This document shows, piece by piece, positions 1 to 10,940 of a DNA stretch of 64,000 nt; within the stretch, counting starts at the first letter, position 1, and every line of letters starts with the position of its first letter. A program made the position numbers and the translations under genes. The DNA comes from Juglans regia (lineage: Eukaryota > Streptophyta > Magnoliopsida > Fagales > Juglandaceae): contig NC_049905.1 in assembly GCF_001411555.2 (NCBI RefSeq), forward strand, positions 14,818,586 through 14,882,585. Direction: 5' to 3'. The notes beneath the pieces are model-generated. The model had not been told where the DNA came from, did no database searches, and was given only the letters and a program-made list of their open reading frames with translations.

Positions 1-58
1 TTTTTCCCATTGATCTAGGTGGAGATTCGAGGTCGAATCGTTTTGAGAAGATGGGGAA
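1..58 (+). pseudogene. Family A Ty3 integrase 3' tail and polypurine tract
   Basis: This is the last part of a Ty3 pol frame, matching the tail of the integrase C-terminal region seen at 1029-1085, 2058-2114 and 12340-12400. It ends in a purine-rich tract (45-58) immediately before the LTR start at 59. The window edge cuts the rest. It is the downstream end of a further unit of the tandem array. Confidence 0.7.
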
Positions 59-743
59 TGATGGGAACTAAGGTGAGCCTAGTCTTAAAGATATGTGCAA
101 GTTCCAGATGAGCCAATTACATGATCAAGGGCTTGAAGGATGAAGATTCAATTTTGATTCATTTGATAAGCTATGGAAAGGGCAACAACATGACTTAAAT
201 GCTTTGGGCACTTGAAGGCTTTCAACTCGTTTAATTCATTTAAAAGACTTATTTTATTAGTTTAGAATAATTGAGTTTACTATGGGAAGCACATATGGGT
301 GCCTATGCAAGCGCATGTTGGGAAAGTTATTATTTAATTGAACTAGGGTTTCAAGAGGTTACTGTAGTGTTACTGTAGCCGCAACACTATAGCCGCGGCA
401 CTGTTCACCCAGGGGCATTTTGGGTAAAAGGGGCTTTATTTTGGCTAGGGTTTTAATTAGGTTTTTGTTTAAAAACACTTTGTAGCCTCATTTTTAGAAG
501 TTTTACGAAATTTGATGAATTTATTCATTTGTGAGTTGAGTTTTCTCCTTTTGTTCTTGATTGAATTCTTGAACTTATCAAAGGTAAATCACAACCTTTG
601 TGGCGTTCCTCCTTTGTAATCTGGGTTCTTGAGACAGGTTCTTCAACGGGTCTAGATTTTAATATAATCTAGGTTCTTGAAACAAGTTCTCATCGGGTCT
701 AGGGTTTCCATCCGTTGACTTGATTTTGGCTTTCTTGGGGAGT
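59..743 (+). repeat. Family A LTR, array copy 1 (3' end missing)
   Basis: The LTR begins TGATGGGAACT directly after a polypurine tract, the usual family A start. It contains the landmarks shared by all copies: a TACTGTAGCC-rich stretch near 360-400 and repeated GGGTCTAG-type motifs in the U5 part. It stops at the GGGGAGT before the last ~65 bp of a complete LTR and is joined there to an integrase fragment, so it has no 3' terminus and no primer-binding site. Confidence 0.8.
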
Positions 744-1085
744 CTTGTGTAGACATATCTATGGATTTTGTTTTGGGGCTGCCTAGGAAAGAAAGGAGTA
801 GAGATTCTGTTTTTGTGGTTATGGATGGATTTATAGAGTTTGCATATAATAGGACCATACAACCAATTTATATTCTCCTTTTGAAATTGTTTCTAGACAT
901 AATCCATTTACTCCTTTAGCTTTAATGCCTTTACTTGCTGATGACATGAGTTGCCTGGATGGATTTTTTCAAATTCTTGAACAAATTAATGATATTCCAT
1001 ATGAAACTGATGATAATGTTACTAACATTTTTCCCATTGATCTAGGTGGAGATTCGAGGTCGAATCGTTTTGAGGAGATGGGGAA
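744..1085 (+). pseudogene. Integrase fragment, array unit 1
   Basis: The fragment starts at the first catalytic-Asp region of a Ty3 integrase (frame reading [11 protein letters not shown] in better copies). It then jumps across the core to the IEFAYN segment and the C-terminal region, and ends in the polypurine tract. The core deletion, VV-DGF joined to IEFAYN, is the same one found in element Z near 30840-30865. In-frame stops and indels make it non-coding. Confidence 0.7.
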
Positions 1086-1770
1086 TGATGGGAGCTAAGG
1101 TGAGCCTAGTCTTAAAGATATGTGCAAGTTCCAGATGAGCCAATTACATGATCAAGGGCTTGAAGGACGAATATTCAGTTTTGATTCATTTGATAAGCTA
1201 TGGAAAGGGCAACAACATGACTTAAAGGCTTTGGGCACTTGAAGGCTTTCAACTCTTTTAATTCATTTAAAAGATTTATTTTATTAGTTTAGAATAATTG
1301 AGTTTACTATAGGAAGCACATAAGGGTGCCTATGCAAGGGCATGTTGGAAAAATTATTATTTAATTGAACTAGGGTTTTAAGAGGTTACTGTAGCGTTAC
1401 TGTAGCCGCAACACTATAGCCGTGGCACTGTTCATCCAAGGGAATTTTGGGTAAAAGGGGTTTTATTTTGGCTAGGGTTTTAATTAGTTTTTTGTTTAAA
1501 TACACTTTGTAGTCTCATTTTTAGAAGTTTTACGAAATTTGATGAATTTATTCATTTGTGAGTTCAGTTTTCTCCTTTTGTTCTTGATTGAATTCTTGAA
1601 CTTATCAAAGGTAAATCACAACCTTTGTGGCGTTCCTCTTTTGTAATCTGGGTTCTTGAGACGGGTTCTTCAACGGGTCTAGATTTTAATATAATCTAGG
1701 TTCTTAAAACAAGTTCTCATCGGGTCTAGGTTCTCCATCCGTTGACTTGATTTTGGCTTTCTTGGGGAGT
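1086..1770 (+). repeat. Family A LTR, array copy 2 (3' end missing)
   Basis: It starts TGATGGGAGCT and ends at the same internal GGGGAGT breakpoint as copy 1, so the LTR/integrase junction itself was duplicated. The distance from copy 1 start to copy 2 start is 1027 bp, and from copy 2 to copy 3 is 1029 bp. Confidence 0.8.
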
Positions 1771-2114
1771 CTTGTATAGACATATATCTATGGATTTTGT
1801 TTTGGGGCTGCCTAGGAAAGAAAGGAGTAGAGATTCTGTTTTTGTGGTTATGGATGGATTTGTAGAGTTTGCATATAATAGGACCATAAAACCAATTTAT
1901 ATTCTCCTTTTGAAATTGTTTCTAGACATAATCCATTTACTCCTTTAACTTTAATGCCTTTACCTGTTGACGACATGAGTTGCTTGGATGGATTTTTTCA
2001 AATTCTTGAACAAATTAATGATATTGCATATGAAACTAATGATAATGTTACTAACATTTTTCCCTTTGATCTAGGTGGAGATTCGAGGTCGAATCCTTTT
2101 GAGGAGATGCGGAA
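1771..2114 (+). pseudogene. Integrase fragment, array unit 2
   Basis: A near duplicate of 744-1085, with a few substitutions and a small insertion in the first-Asp region. It ends in the purine tract before the LTR start at 2115. It carries the same integrase-core deletion and cannot encode an enzyme. Confidence 0.7.
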
Positions 2115-2822
2115 TGATGGGAACTAAGGTGAGCCTAGTCTTAAAGATATGTGCAAGTTCCAGATGAGCCAATTACATGATCAAGGGCTTGAAGGATGAA
2201 GATTCAATTTTGATTCATTTGATAAGCTATGGAAAGGGCAACAACATGACTTAAAGGCTTTGGGCACTTGAAGGCTTTCAACTCGTTTAATTCATTTAAA
2301 AGACTTATTTTATTAGTTTAGAATAATTGAGTTTATTATGAGAAGCACATAAGGGTGCCTATGCAAGGGCATGTTGGGAAAGTTATTATTTTTCAAGAGG
2401 TTACTGTAGCGTTACTGTAGCCGCGGCACTGTTCATCCAGGGGCATTTTGGGTTAAAGGGGCTTTATTTTGGCTAGGGTTTTAAGTAGTTTTTGGTTTAA
2501 ATACACTTTGTAGCCTCATTTTTAGAAGTTTTACGAAATTTGATGAATTTATTCATTTGTGAGTTGAGTTTTCTCCTCTTGTTCTTGATTGAATTCTTGA
2601 ACTTATCAAAGGTAAATCACGACCTTTGTGGCGTTCCTCCTTTATGATCTGGGTTCTTGAGACGGGTTCTTCAATGGGTTTAGATTTTAATATAATATAG
2701 GTTCTTGAAACAAGTTCTCATCGGGTCTAGGTTTTCCATCCGTTGACTTGATTTTGGCTTTCTTGGGGAGTTTTCAAATTGATTGTGGGTTCAAGGGATT
2801 TCATTCCTGTGGATTCATATCA
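2115..2822 (+). repeat. Family A LTR, array copy 3 (complete 3' end)
   Basis: It starts TGATGGGAACT and ends GGATTCATATCA, the normal family A terminus. The TGAT...ATCA ends form a short imperfect terminal inverted repeat. It is not followed by the usual TGGTAT primer-binding site but by unrelated repeat B, so the element that lay downstream has been lost or recombined away. Confidence 0.8.
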
Positions 2823-5800
2823 GTTTCTCCTGTCAGTGCCTTGATTTCTTAAAGAGTTCGTGCTTTCGTGCATACATGCATTCATCCATTCTTTCTTATC
2901 ACTCTCATAGGCCAGTGTACACTATTATGCCCAGCGTGCTAGAGTTTGCGGCCCTATGGCCAATGGATTCGCCCGTGGCCGCACAGTGGAATCCCATTCC
3001 GTCAGGCTGTAGCACTGGATGCACTACCAGTACTACTGCCCAACATTGCAATCTGTCCATTCATTCATTTGGTACCCCTTTTCATTCATTCATGAGGCCG
3101 TTACGTCTTTTCATACATTTCATGCTTTCATTCATTCTTTCATTCATGTCAACTCTGAAGAGCTGGAGATTCCTTTCTTATCTTTCATTTGACGGTCCTT
3201 TCTTGAGAAAACTTTCATTTTCGTGAGAAAAGATCATTTCATGAGAAAAGCATTGTTTTTGGGGCGCGAGCCCTAAAATCGTCTTTCATGCCATGGGTTT
3301 TCGTGAAAAATATATACAATAGATTCAATGAATACTCATACATTCACATGTGTACAATTAATATTTTGGGTGCGTAAACAGGGGCTACCAAGGAGGGGCT
3401 GTACATACTTAACATTTCAACACTTAGCATTTTCTTTCGTAAAACGTCTTTCATTTCTTTTCGTAAAGCGTCTTAAAGAGAAAGCGTTTCGTTTCCATTT
3501 TCTTGTATCTTAGAAAACTCTAGAAGGGCATGAACATAACACTTACTTGGACTCCATGCTACTTGCATATCATGCAGTCCATTCATGCGCATGTCAGATG
3601 GCAACCTACTTGCATGCACATATCTTAGCGTCATTCTCTATCAAATGCATAAGTAACTTAAACTATAAATAGAGCTACACTTCACTTAGAGCACTCTCCT
3701 TCTATTTCGTGCACTTACTTGTCCTTTACTATGCTAACCCTTTAGAGTCTGCTTACGGTCACTACTTCTTCCAAACTCAATGTTCTACTTCAAGTGCTCA
3801 TTCACTAAGGTGAACCCATGATTCACCTTAGGATTAAGACACTAAGACTTCTGTCTCATTCTTCTCATTAATCACATTCCGACGCATCACTCAAACCAAC
3901 TAAGTCATGCATCCCATCCTTAGATAGTACACCCATCACTATCTTCATGCACATTCGCCCATATTAATCTTCATTCCCATCCATACAAGCCACACGACTC
4001 TAAGCCAACTCTGAGGCTTAAGCACCGTTCAACTATGCTTAGGATGGATTACCCATACATATGGTGAATCTGTCCGGCACTTGTGTCTAACCAGATTACA
4101 CATGTACCTTACCCATTTATCACCTCAGACCAACATATAACATGTCGATCACCTGCTCGTAAGGACAAGGGCCATACTCCGATACCAACCTTCTCTTAAC
4201 CCGACTAGCATGACTCTTCATGCTACCCGTCCCTTTTGACAGTTCATCCCAACACTTAGCACGACAAAACTCCGTTCATCACTACACCTTACGTCACGTC
4301 GTATAGCTCGAGACTATTCCCAAGCTACACTGTGACCTTGTCAAGTCACCCAACATCCTGCTATGTCAACTCCTAACTCATCATGAGTACAGTTCCTCAC
4401 GTACTCCCATCACATCGTGACATCTCATCACGTTCCCATTACGCCCTTCCTACACTAACTCTTCACCCATAATAAGCATGACTGCTGGTAACCATGTCAC
4501 TTCGTGACATTCCCCAGTCATGCTTCCGCTGCGCACTCTTATACTTGTTCTGCTACTTCACTCGTACTCCCAGCCATAAGTCTAACACAGTGACACTTGT
4601 CACCTCAGACTACAGGCTACACCATAACAACTTCGGGACACTGTTCCACAATTCCCAACATTACTCATCACGCTCTACACCCATCATCACTATGGCGTAC
4701 CCACCATATAGTGTGTCACTCCACTACATGGAGTACACTCCACACATACTCCCTTCCTACACACTATGCCACGTCACCACTATGGCGTACACGCCATGTG
4801 GTGCATCACTCCACCACATGAAGTACACTGTGCGTGTACTCTATTCATACATACTACGTCACATCACCATTATGGCATACCTGCCATACAGTGCATCACT
4901 CCACCACATGGAGTACACTCCACATGTACTCCCTTCACACATGCTACGCCACACAGAGTACACTCAACGTGTACTCTTCTCATTCCATATGACACATCAC
5001 CATCTTCACAGCGCACAACACAGATATGCCCAACACTTCACATACACGACACAACACATCTCCATACAACACAACGAACCCAACAATACTAACAGCACAG
5101 TCCACAACCTAATCAACTAATCAACATCTAACATAAATAATGAAGGATAAAGGGTTATACCATCGACGGGATAACCCGTGCGTTGCTCACTAATTGTCAC
5201 CGTTGATGGCGGAAGGGTCGTACATGGCGGATAACCCACGTATAGTGGCTGTTTTGGCCATTGGAGGTGGCTAGAGGTGTGGGTCTAAGCATAGGAGGGT
5301 CGGGTCGTTGTCCTAGAGTGGGGGTCTCGTGGTGGTGCCGAGGTGTCACACGTCGAAGACACGGTGGCTCGTGGAGGAGCTAAAGCCGTGGGTCTCAAGG
5401 CATGGAAAATGGAGAAGGGCTTGGCATGTCGTGGCTTGCCATGGAGGGGCTTAGGGGTTGCTGGTGGAGCTCATGGTGGCACTGTGGTGGCACCACGGTG
5501 GCCTACTGTGGCCGATCGAGCTTGGGAAGGAGGGAGAATTCGTGAGAGAGTGAGAGGGCTTGAGAGAGGTGGAGGGCTTGGCTGACTTGGAGGAGCTTGG
5601 GGAGGAGCCATGGTGGCCAGGGGAGGCACTTGGTGTAGCTAGAACCGGCACACGGCGGCGCTAGGGCCATCGGTGGCCTTGAAGCCGTGCGAAACCCATA
5701 AATGGGTTTTGTACGTCGGTGCGACGGAGGGGGAGAGGGAGTTTCCCGTTGCTTGGGTTCCATGGGAGGGGTTCACTTGTGAGAGGGGTGGTTGTTGGTG

Positions 5801-6716
5801 GCGGTGTGGTGGCCTGGGTGGCCGCGTACGGCAGTGGGGAGGCTGTGCACTGTGAAACCATGCGTGAGAGGTTGTGTGCGTGCGTGGGGGAGGACGGTTG
5901 TGAGGTGGGAGCTCGCCAGCGTGAGGGGAGGCTGCCGGTGGTGGAGGTGAGAATGGGCGGTGCACGGCAGTGCTAGGCTGAGCAAGGGAAGAATCGGCTA
6001 GGTAGAGAGTAGCGTGTGACGTACGCTTGGGGGGAGGAGAGAGAGAGGGAAGGGAAAATTGAGGAAGAAAGAAAGGAGGTCTGGGTTTTAATCCTGATCC
6101 CTTCATCTTGGGATCCTCAAAATAATCTAACGATGGATCTCAAAGACTGATTTAAAATGAATAAACGTTAACTTAATTAAAAGTATTGAGAGTAATAAAG
6201 ATAAAATATTATTTAAACTAACTTTAGTTTATAAAATAATATTTCTTCATCATTAATAAAATGATGAAGTCTTACTTAACATATTTAAGAGAATGAAACC
6301 ATTAAATTAATTAAAGCTTTCAACATAATTTAAATCTCATAATATCTTAAATAGTTGAAATCATTTTAATAATGATTTTAAAATGTTTTCCGACAATTAT
6401 AATTTTTTTGGAACTCTTCAAGAATATTATAATTCTCATATTTAAAATGAAGCTGGAAATATTTCTTATAAATATTTTCAGCACATTTAAAACACTGAGC
6501 GTGCCCTAGAAGTCACAAGATATCTTTGAAAACACGCCATCGAGGTTCGGTATGCCTAACGAGGCTCGCAATCGCTAGATAAAAGGGGCAGACAATTCAC
6601 ATAATTTCTACCCTCGGAATTTGCTTACGTCAGAAGGAAGGAACGTACGTCAGAAAGAAAGAACGTACGTAAGAAAGAAAGAAGCGTATGTAAGAAGGAA
6701 AGAGCAGGATGTTACA
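2823..6716 (-). mobile_element. Repeat B: long non-coding LTR-like sequence (copy 1)
   Basis: I see no gene in these 3.9 kb. The stretch holds T/C-rich sequence (2823-3500), a CAT/CAC-rich stretch (3500-4690), a 90-bp tandem repeat, a GC-rich zone (5200-6060) and an AT-rich zone (6100-6500). It ends at 6716 in GATGTTACA, resembling the outer ends of LTRs C and D, so I read it as a long minus-strand LTR; that orientation is inference. The segment from about 4.0 to 6.05 kb matches the reverse complement of 53.87-55.89 kb. Open frames in the GC-rich zone occur on both strands and look fortuitous. The left boundary is simply where family A stops. Confidence 0.5.
4688..4960. repeat. 90-bp tandem repeat inside repeat B
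   Basis: Three units begin with TATGGCGTAC or TATGGCATAC at 4691, 4781 and 4871, exactly 90 bp apart. Each carries an ATGGAGTACACT-type motif. The inverted copy of repeat B (around 55020-55160) has fewer units, so copy number has changed since the two copies separated. Confidence 0.75.
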
Positions 6717-8115
6717 CTACAGGGCAGGAGAGATGGGAGGCGACGTGCGTCTAGTGTTGAAAATGCGTATGAGAATGAAGAGTATTGTGATTCTCTTGTT
6801 ACCAGGCATGCACTCAATACACAAATTAAGATGGATGATATAGAGCAGCAAAGCGAGAACATTTTTCATACTAGATGCCACATCAACAACAAGGTATGTA
6901 GTATGATCATTGATTTAAGGAGTTGTATTAATTTGGCTAGTACTACTTTAGTTGAGAAACTAAATTTACCTACCTTGAAACACCCTAGACCATACAAGTT
7001 GCACTGGTTGAGTAATTGTGGGGAGGTTAGGGTAAATAAGCAAGTGCTAGTTTCTTTTTCAATTGGAAAATACAAGGATATGGTGCTTTGTGATGTAGTG
7101 CCTATGCATGCTGGCCATATTTTGTTGGGGAAGTTGTGGCAATATGATAGGAAGGTGATCCATGATGGGTTAAGGAACATGTACAGTTTTGAAAAGGATG
7201 GAAAAATAATGAAACTTGCACCTTTAACTCCAACATAAGCCAATGGGGACCAACTGAAACTGAAAAGTGAGATTGAGCAAAAAAGTAAAAGTGAGGATGA
7301 GATTAAGGAAAAAAGAAATAGTAAGACTGAAAAAGAGAGAGAAAAAAATGAGGGAGAAAAAAGATGAGGGTGAGGCTGAAACCTCAAGAAAAAAAGAGAA
7401 TGAGTTGCAAAAATAGTGAGGCTGAGAGTTCAAAAAAAAAAGGAGAGTGGAAGAAAAAGAGAGTGAGAGGAAAAAAGATAATGAGGTCAAAACATCAAGC
7501 GAAAGAGAGCGTGAAAAAGAAAATAGAGAGGTGGCTAAGAGTCAAGAAAAAAGAGTAGAGCAACGAGAGAAAAAAGAAAGAGGGATTGCAAAGAGAAACA
7601 GAAAACAAAGGTGAGTTTTTATGCTAAGGTAAGCTTTTATGCTAACGAATTTAACGACTCTTTGCCTAGTGTTGTTGTTTCTTTATTGTTGGGATATGAT
7701 GTCATGATTCCTAGGGGAGTGTTTAGTGGATTGCCACCTGCCAGGTGTGACAATCCCTACCCAACCTTTTTTTAAAGAACATGAGTCCTTGATTCACTTG
7801 AAGGGACAAGGTAAGTTGAATAGAATGCATGCAAAGTGGGTGCAATTCATTGAGACATTTCCTCATGTAATCAAGTACACACAAGGTAAAGAAAATTTTG
7901 TAGTTGATGCTTTAGCAAGAAGGTATGTCCTTGTCACAATTTTAGATGCAAAGTTATTGAGACTTGAATATGATAAGAAATTGTATGTTAATGAAGATGG
8001 CTTGGCTAGTGTGTATGGAGTACGTGAGAATGCATCATTTGGTCAGTTCTATAGACTAGATTGGTATTTGTTTAAAGAGAATAGACTTTGTGAGCCTACT
8101 AGTCTTATGCGTGAG
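6717..8115 (+). pseudogene. Family A internal region A2: deleted gag-protease-pol remnant
   Basis: From 6717 a short end of the Gag N-terminal domain (Arg-rich, equivalent to 57600-57640 in W) is fused directly to the protease region, so the Gag core and zinc knuckle are missing. The protease frame (about 6830-7235) keeps NNKVCSMIID and the HILLG motif, but the active-site region reads IIDLRSC where IIDGESC occurs at 42358. A Lys/Glu/Ser-rich linker follows (7240-7615). The RT N-terminal piece is then joined at about 7750 to the end of RNase H ([13 protein letters not shown]), deleting RT. The frame runs to the beginning of integrase and meets the next LTR at 8116. Confidence 0.75.
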
Positions 8116-8908
8116 TGATGGGAACCAAGATGGGCCTAGTCTTAAAGATCATTTGCAACTTCCAGATGGGCCAAGAAGATCAATGAGACAATGCAACGAT
8201 TGATGCAATCCACTTGGGTCAAGTTTAGCAAGAGCCCAACCTTCAAGATGGGGCTTGAAGGATGAAGATCTAGTTTTAATTCATTTGATCAGCTACGGAA
8301 GAGGGCAACAACAAGACTTAAAGGCTTTGGGCTCTTGAAGTGTTTCAACTTATTTAAGTCATTTAAAGATCTTATTTTATTAGTTTAGAATAATTGAGTT
8401 TATTATGAGAAGCACTTAAGGGGGCCTATGCAAGGACATGTTGGGAAAATTATTATTTTATTGAACTAGGGTTAGGGTTACTGTAGCCGTGTTACTGTAG
8501 CGCGGCACTGTTCATCCAGGGGCACTTTTGGAAGATGGGGGTTTATTTTGGCTAGGGTTTCATTAGATTTTGCTTTAAATACTCTATGTAGCCTCATTCT
8601 AATCAGTTTATGAAGTTTATGAAATTTGATGAATTTATTCATTGTGAGTTGAGTTTTACTCCTCTTGTTCTTAATTGAACTTTCGAACTTATCAAAGGTA
8701 AATCACAACCTTTGTGGCGTTCCTCCTTTGTAATCTGGGTTCTTGAGACGTGTTCTTCAATGAGTCTAGATTTTAATATAATCTAGGTTCTTGAAACGAG
8801 TTCTCATTGGGTCTAGGTTCTCTATCCATTGACTTGATTTTGGCTTTCTTGGGGAGTTTTCAAATTGATTGTGGGTTCAAGGGAATTCATTCCCGCGGGT
8901 TCATATCA
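8116..8908 (+). repeat. Family A LTR shared by A2 and A3
   Basis: A complete 793-bp LTR from TGATGGGAACC to GGTTCATATCA. It is the 3' LTR of the remnant to its left, where the polypurine tract was lost, and the 5' LTR of the element to its right, where a primer-binding site follows. One LTR serving two internal regions indicates unequal recombination rather than two separate insertions. Confidence 0.85.
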
Positions 8909-8910
8909 TT

Positions 8911-8925
8911 TGGTATCAGAACAAG
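8911..8925 (+). promoter_or_regulatory. Primer-binding site (initiator Met tRNA type) of A3
   Basis: TGGTATCAGAAC lies two bases after the LTR end. It matches the plant consensus TGGTATCAGAGC, complementary to the 3' end of initiator methionine tRNA, apart from one base. It marks the start of the untranslated leader, which runs to about 9728 and contains purine-rich runs at 9220-9290. Confidence 0.8.
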
Positions 8926-9728
8926 GTTTCCAATCAGGTCTGATTCTATCTTTTAATTCTAGCATCCTTAAATTTAATTCTAGGGCTTCATTGTTCTAGG
9001 GTTGCCAAAAAAAAAAATAGAAACAAAAAGTAGGCTGCCGAAATTCTTAGGATTTTGGGTTTGGCTGAAATTTGCATCACCTAGGGTTTCTTGCATCTCT
9101 AAGTTTGTCAGTTGCTTGGAGTGTCGTTCCATTGATTCTCTTCTACTTCATTGTCTATGCTTGTGTGTTTGAATTCAATTGGTTGGTTTTCACAATTGAA
9201 TATTGTTGTTTGTGGATGAATTAGAGAAAAGAAAAGAAAAGAAAATTTGAAAAAAAAAAAAAAGGAAAGAAAGAAGAAGATGAAGAAAAGAGAAGGTAAC
9301 ATATTCAAAGTTGCTACATAGTTACAACAAAGAGAAAGAAAGAAATTTGTTGATTAAACCTTATCATCAAAGGGGCTGTTGCATACATCACTAAAGTTGG
9401 TATCTTGTCTTATTGTAACTCTTTCATTCGTATAACTTCATTAATTCTCGTGTCATTTTTATTCTTTCATGTTTCTCTTGTTCTTGTTTCCTGGATCTAA
9501 TTACTAGTTGGGATAAAACAAGGTTGCCTTGTCTTGATTGAGTTCATTTAGTTCTGAAAGAACTTGAGTGGGAAAGCTCTTGAGATAAAAGGCAAGAGAG
9601 TGTGAGACTATTATTGGGAAAAGGCCAATTAAGAGTGAAACACGAGTGGAGTGCCATTATTCAAGTGCAAACACGTAAGGGAGTGTGTGAGGTTTTCCAC
9701 TAACTTTCTTTTTGTGCAACACATTATA

Positions 9729-10635
9729 ATGTCTCATCGGAGTAGCTCATCACTAAGGGGGAGAGAAGATAACTCATCCATTGTGTTGCAAGCCATGCAA
9801 CAACAGTTTGAGCAGTTGAACTTGGTGTTGGGTGAAGTGAGGGATAGTATGGATAATCAAGAAGCAGTGATTAGAAATCTGCAAGGTGAGAGAGATAGGA
9901 GGCGACGTGAGCCTAGAGGCGACGTGAGCCTAGAATTGAGAATGGGTATAAGAATGGAGAGTTTGGTGAGGATGAGGAAGGCTTAACATCTGATGTTGGA
10001 TTAGGTGGACATAGAGGAGTTAAGCATGGAAGAGGCCTTAGGGCAAACTCTGGGGGTCGAGATGGAGTAGATAAGAACCTTGGGAGCATCAAAATGAAAA
10101 TACCATCATTCCAAGGTAGAACTGACCCTGAAATTTATTTAGAGTGGGAGAAAAGAATAGAGTTGGTGTTTGATTGTCATAATTACTCTGAGGAGAAGAA
10201 GGTGAAGTTGGGTGTAATTGAGTTCACTGATTATGCGATTGTTTGGTGGGATCAGTTAGTAACCAATAGTAGGAGGAATCTTGAGAGGCCTATAGAAACA
10301 TGGAGAGAGTTGAAAGCTATCATGAGGTGAAGATTTGTACCTAGCCACTACTATAGAGACCTCTATCAAAAATTACAAAATCTTACACAGGGGTCTACGA
10401 GTGTGGAGGACTACCATAAGGAGATGGAGGTGGTTATGATTCGGGCTAATGTAGTGGAGGATCGGGAGGCCACGATGACAAGATTTTTGAGGGGGTTGAA
10501 TAGGAAGATAGCCAATGTAGTTGAGTTGCAACATTATGAGGAGGTAGAGGACATGGTGCACATGGCTATGAAGGTGGAGAGACGGCTAAAAGGAAAGGGT
10601 ACATCAAGGTATACTTCAGTTTCTAGTATTCCTTA
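9729..10635 (+). pseudogene. Family A gag, element A3 (frameshifted)
   Basis: The frame starts at ATG 9729 (MSHRSSSS), the start conserved in the other copies. It includes the QAMQQQFEQLN coiled-coil-like N-terminal segment and a retrotransposon Gag core (IYLEWEKRIELVF, then VWWDQL). A 17-bp direct duplication at about 9900-9935 shifts the frame. A TGA at 10328-10330 and a TAG at 10634-10636 break it further. The part encoding the zinc knuckle is absent, because the frame passes directly to a Lys/Glu/Ser-rich linker. Confidence 0.8.
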
Positions 10636-10940
10636 GAAACCAAAGTGGGACAAAAATGATCAAGTTGTAGCAAAGGGGAAGACCGAACCATCAAAGGGAA
10701 AAGATTTGGGTGAGGCTGAAACCTCAAGAAAAAGAGGGAATGAGTTGAACAACAATTGTGAGGCCGAGAATTCAAAAAAAGAGGAGAGTGAAAGAAAAAA
10801 AGAGAGTGATAGAAAAAAAAGGGAGTGAAAAGGAAAAAGAGAGTGAAAGGAAAAATGAGAGTGAAAAAGAAAAAGAGAAAGGAAAGAAAAGAGAGAGTGA
10901 AGAAAGTGAGAGAAAAACAAAGAGAAAAGTGAGTTTTTAT
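10636..10940 (+). repeat. Lys/Glu/Ser-rich purine tract of A3
   Basis: Almost pure AAAGAGAGTGAAAG-type sequence encodes Lys, Glu, Ser and Arg repeats where the zinc knuckle and protease should be. The intact arrangement in W (59091-59340) shows this tract is the natural protease-RT linker. A deletion has therefore fused Gag to the linker. Confidence 0.75.

Noticed and set aside
4494..5120. A 208-codon His/Thr/Ser-rich open frame
   Set aside because: It is a read-through of the 90-bp tandem repeat and CAC/CAT-rich sequence; two other frames are also open across it.
5343..6106. Overlapping open frames on both strands in the GC-rich zone of repeat B
   Set aside because: They have Pro/Ser/His or Gly/Arg-rich composition with no recognisable domain, and they arise from GC-rich low-stop DNA. 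The inverted copy does not conserve any one frame.
8911..8930. Possible tRNA gene at the TGGTATCAGA motif
   Set aside because: Only the short primer-binding site is present, next to an LTR end. No cloverleaf can be formed.
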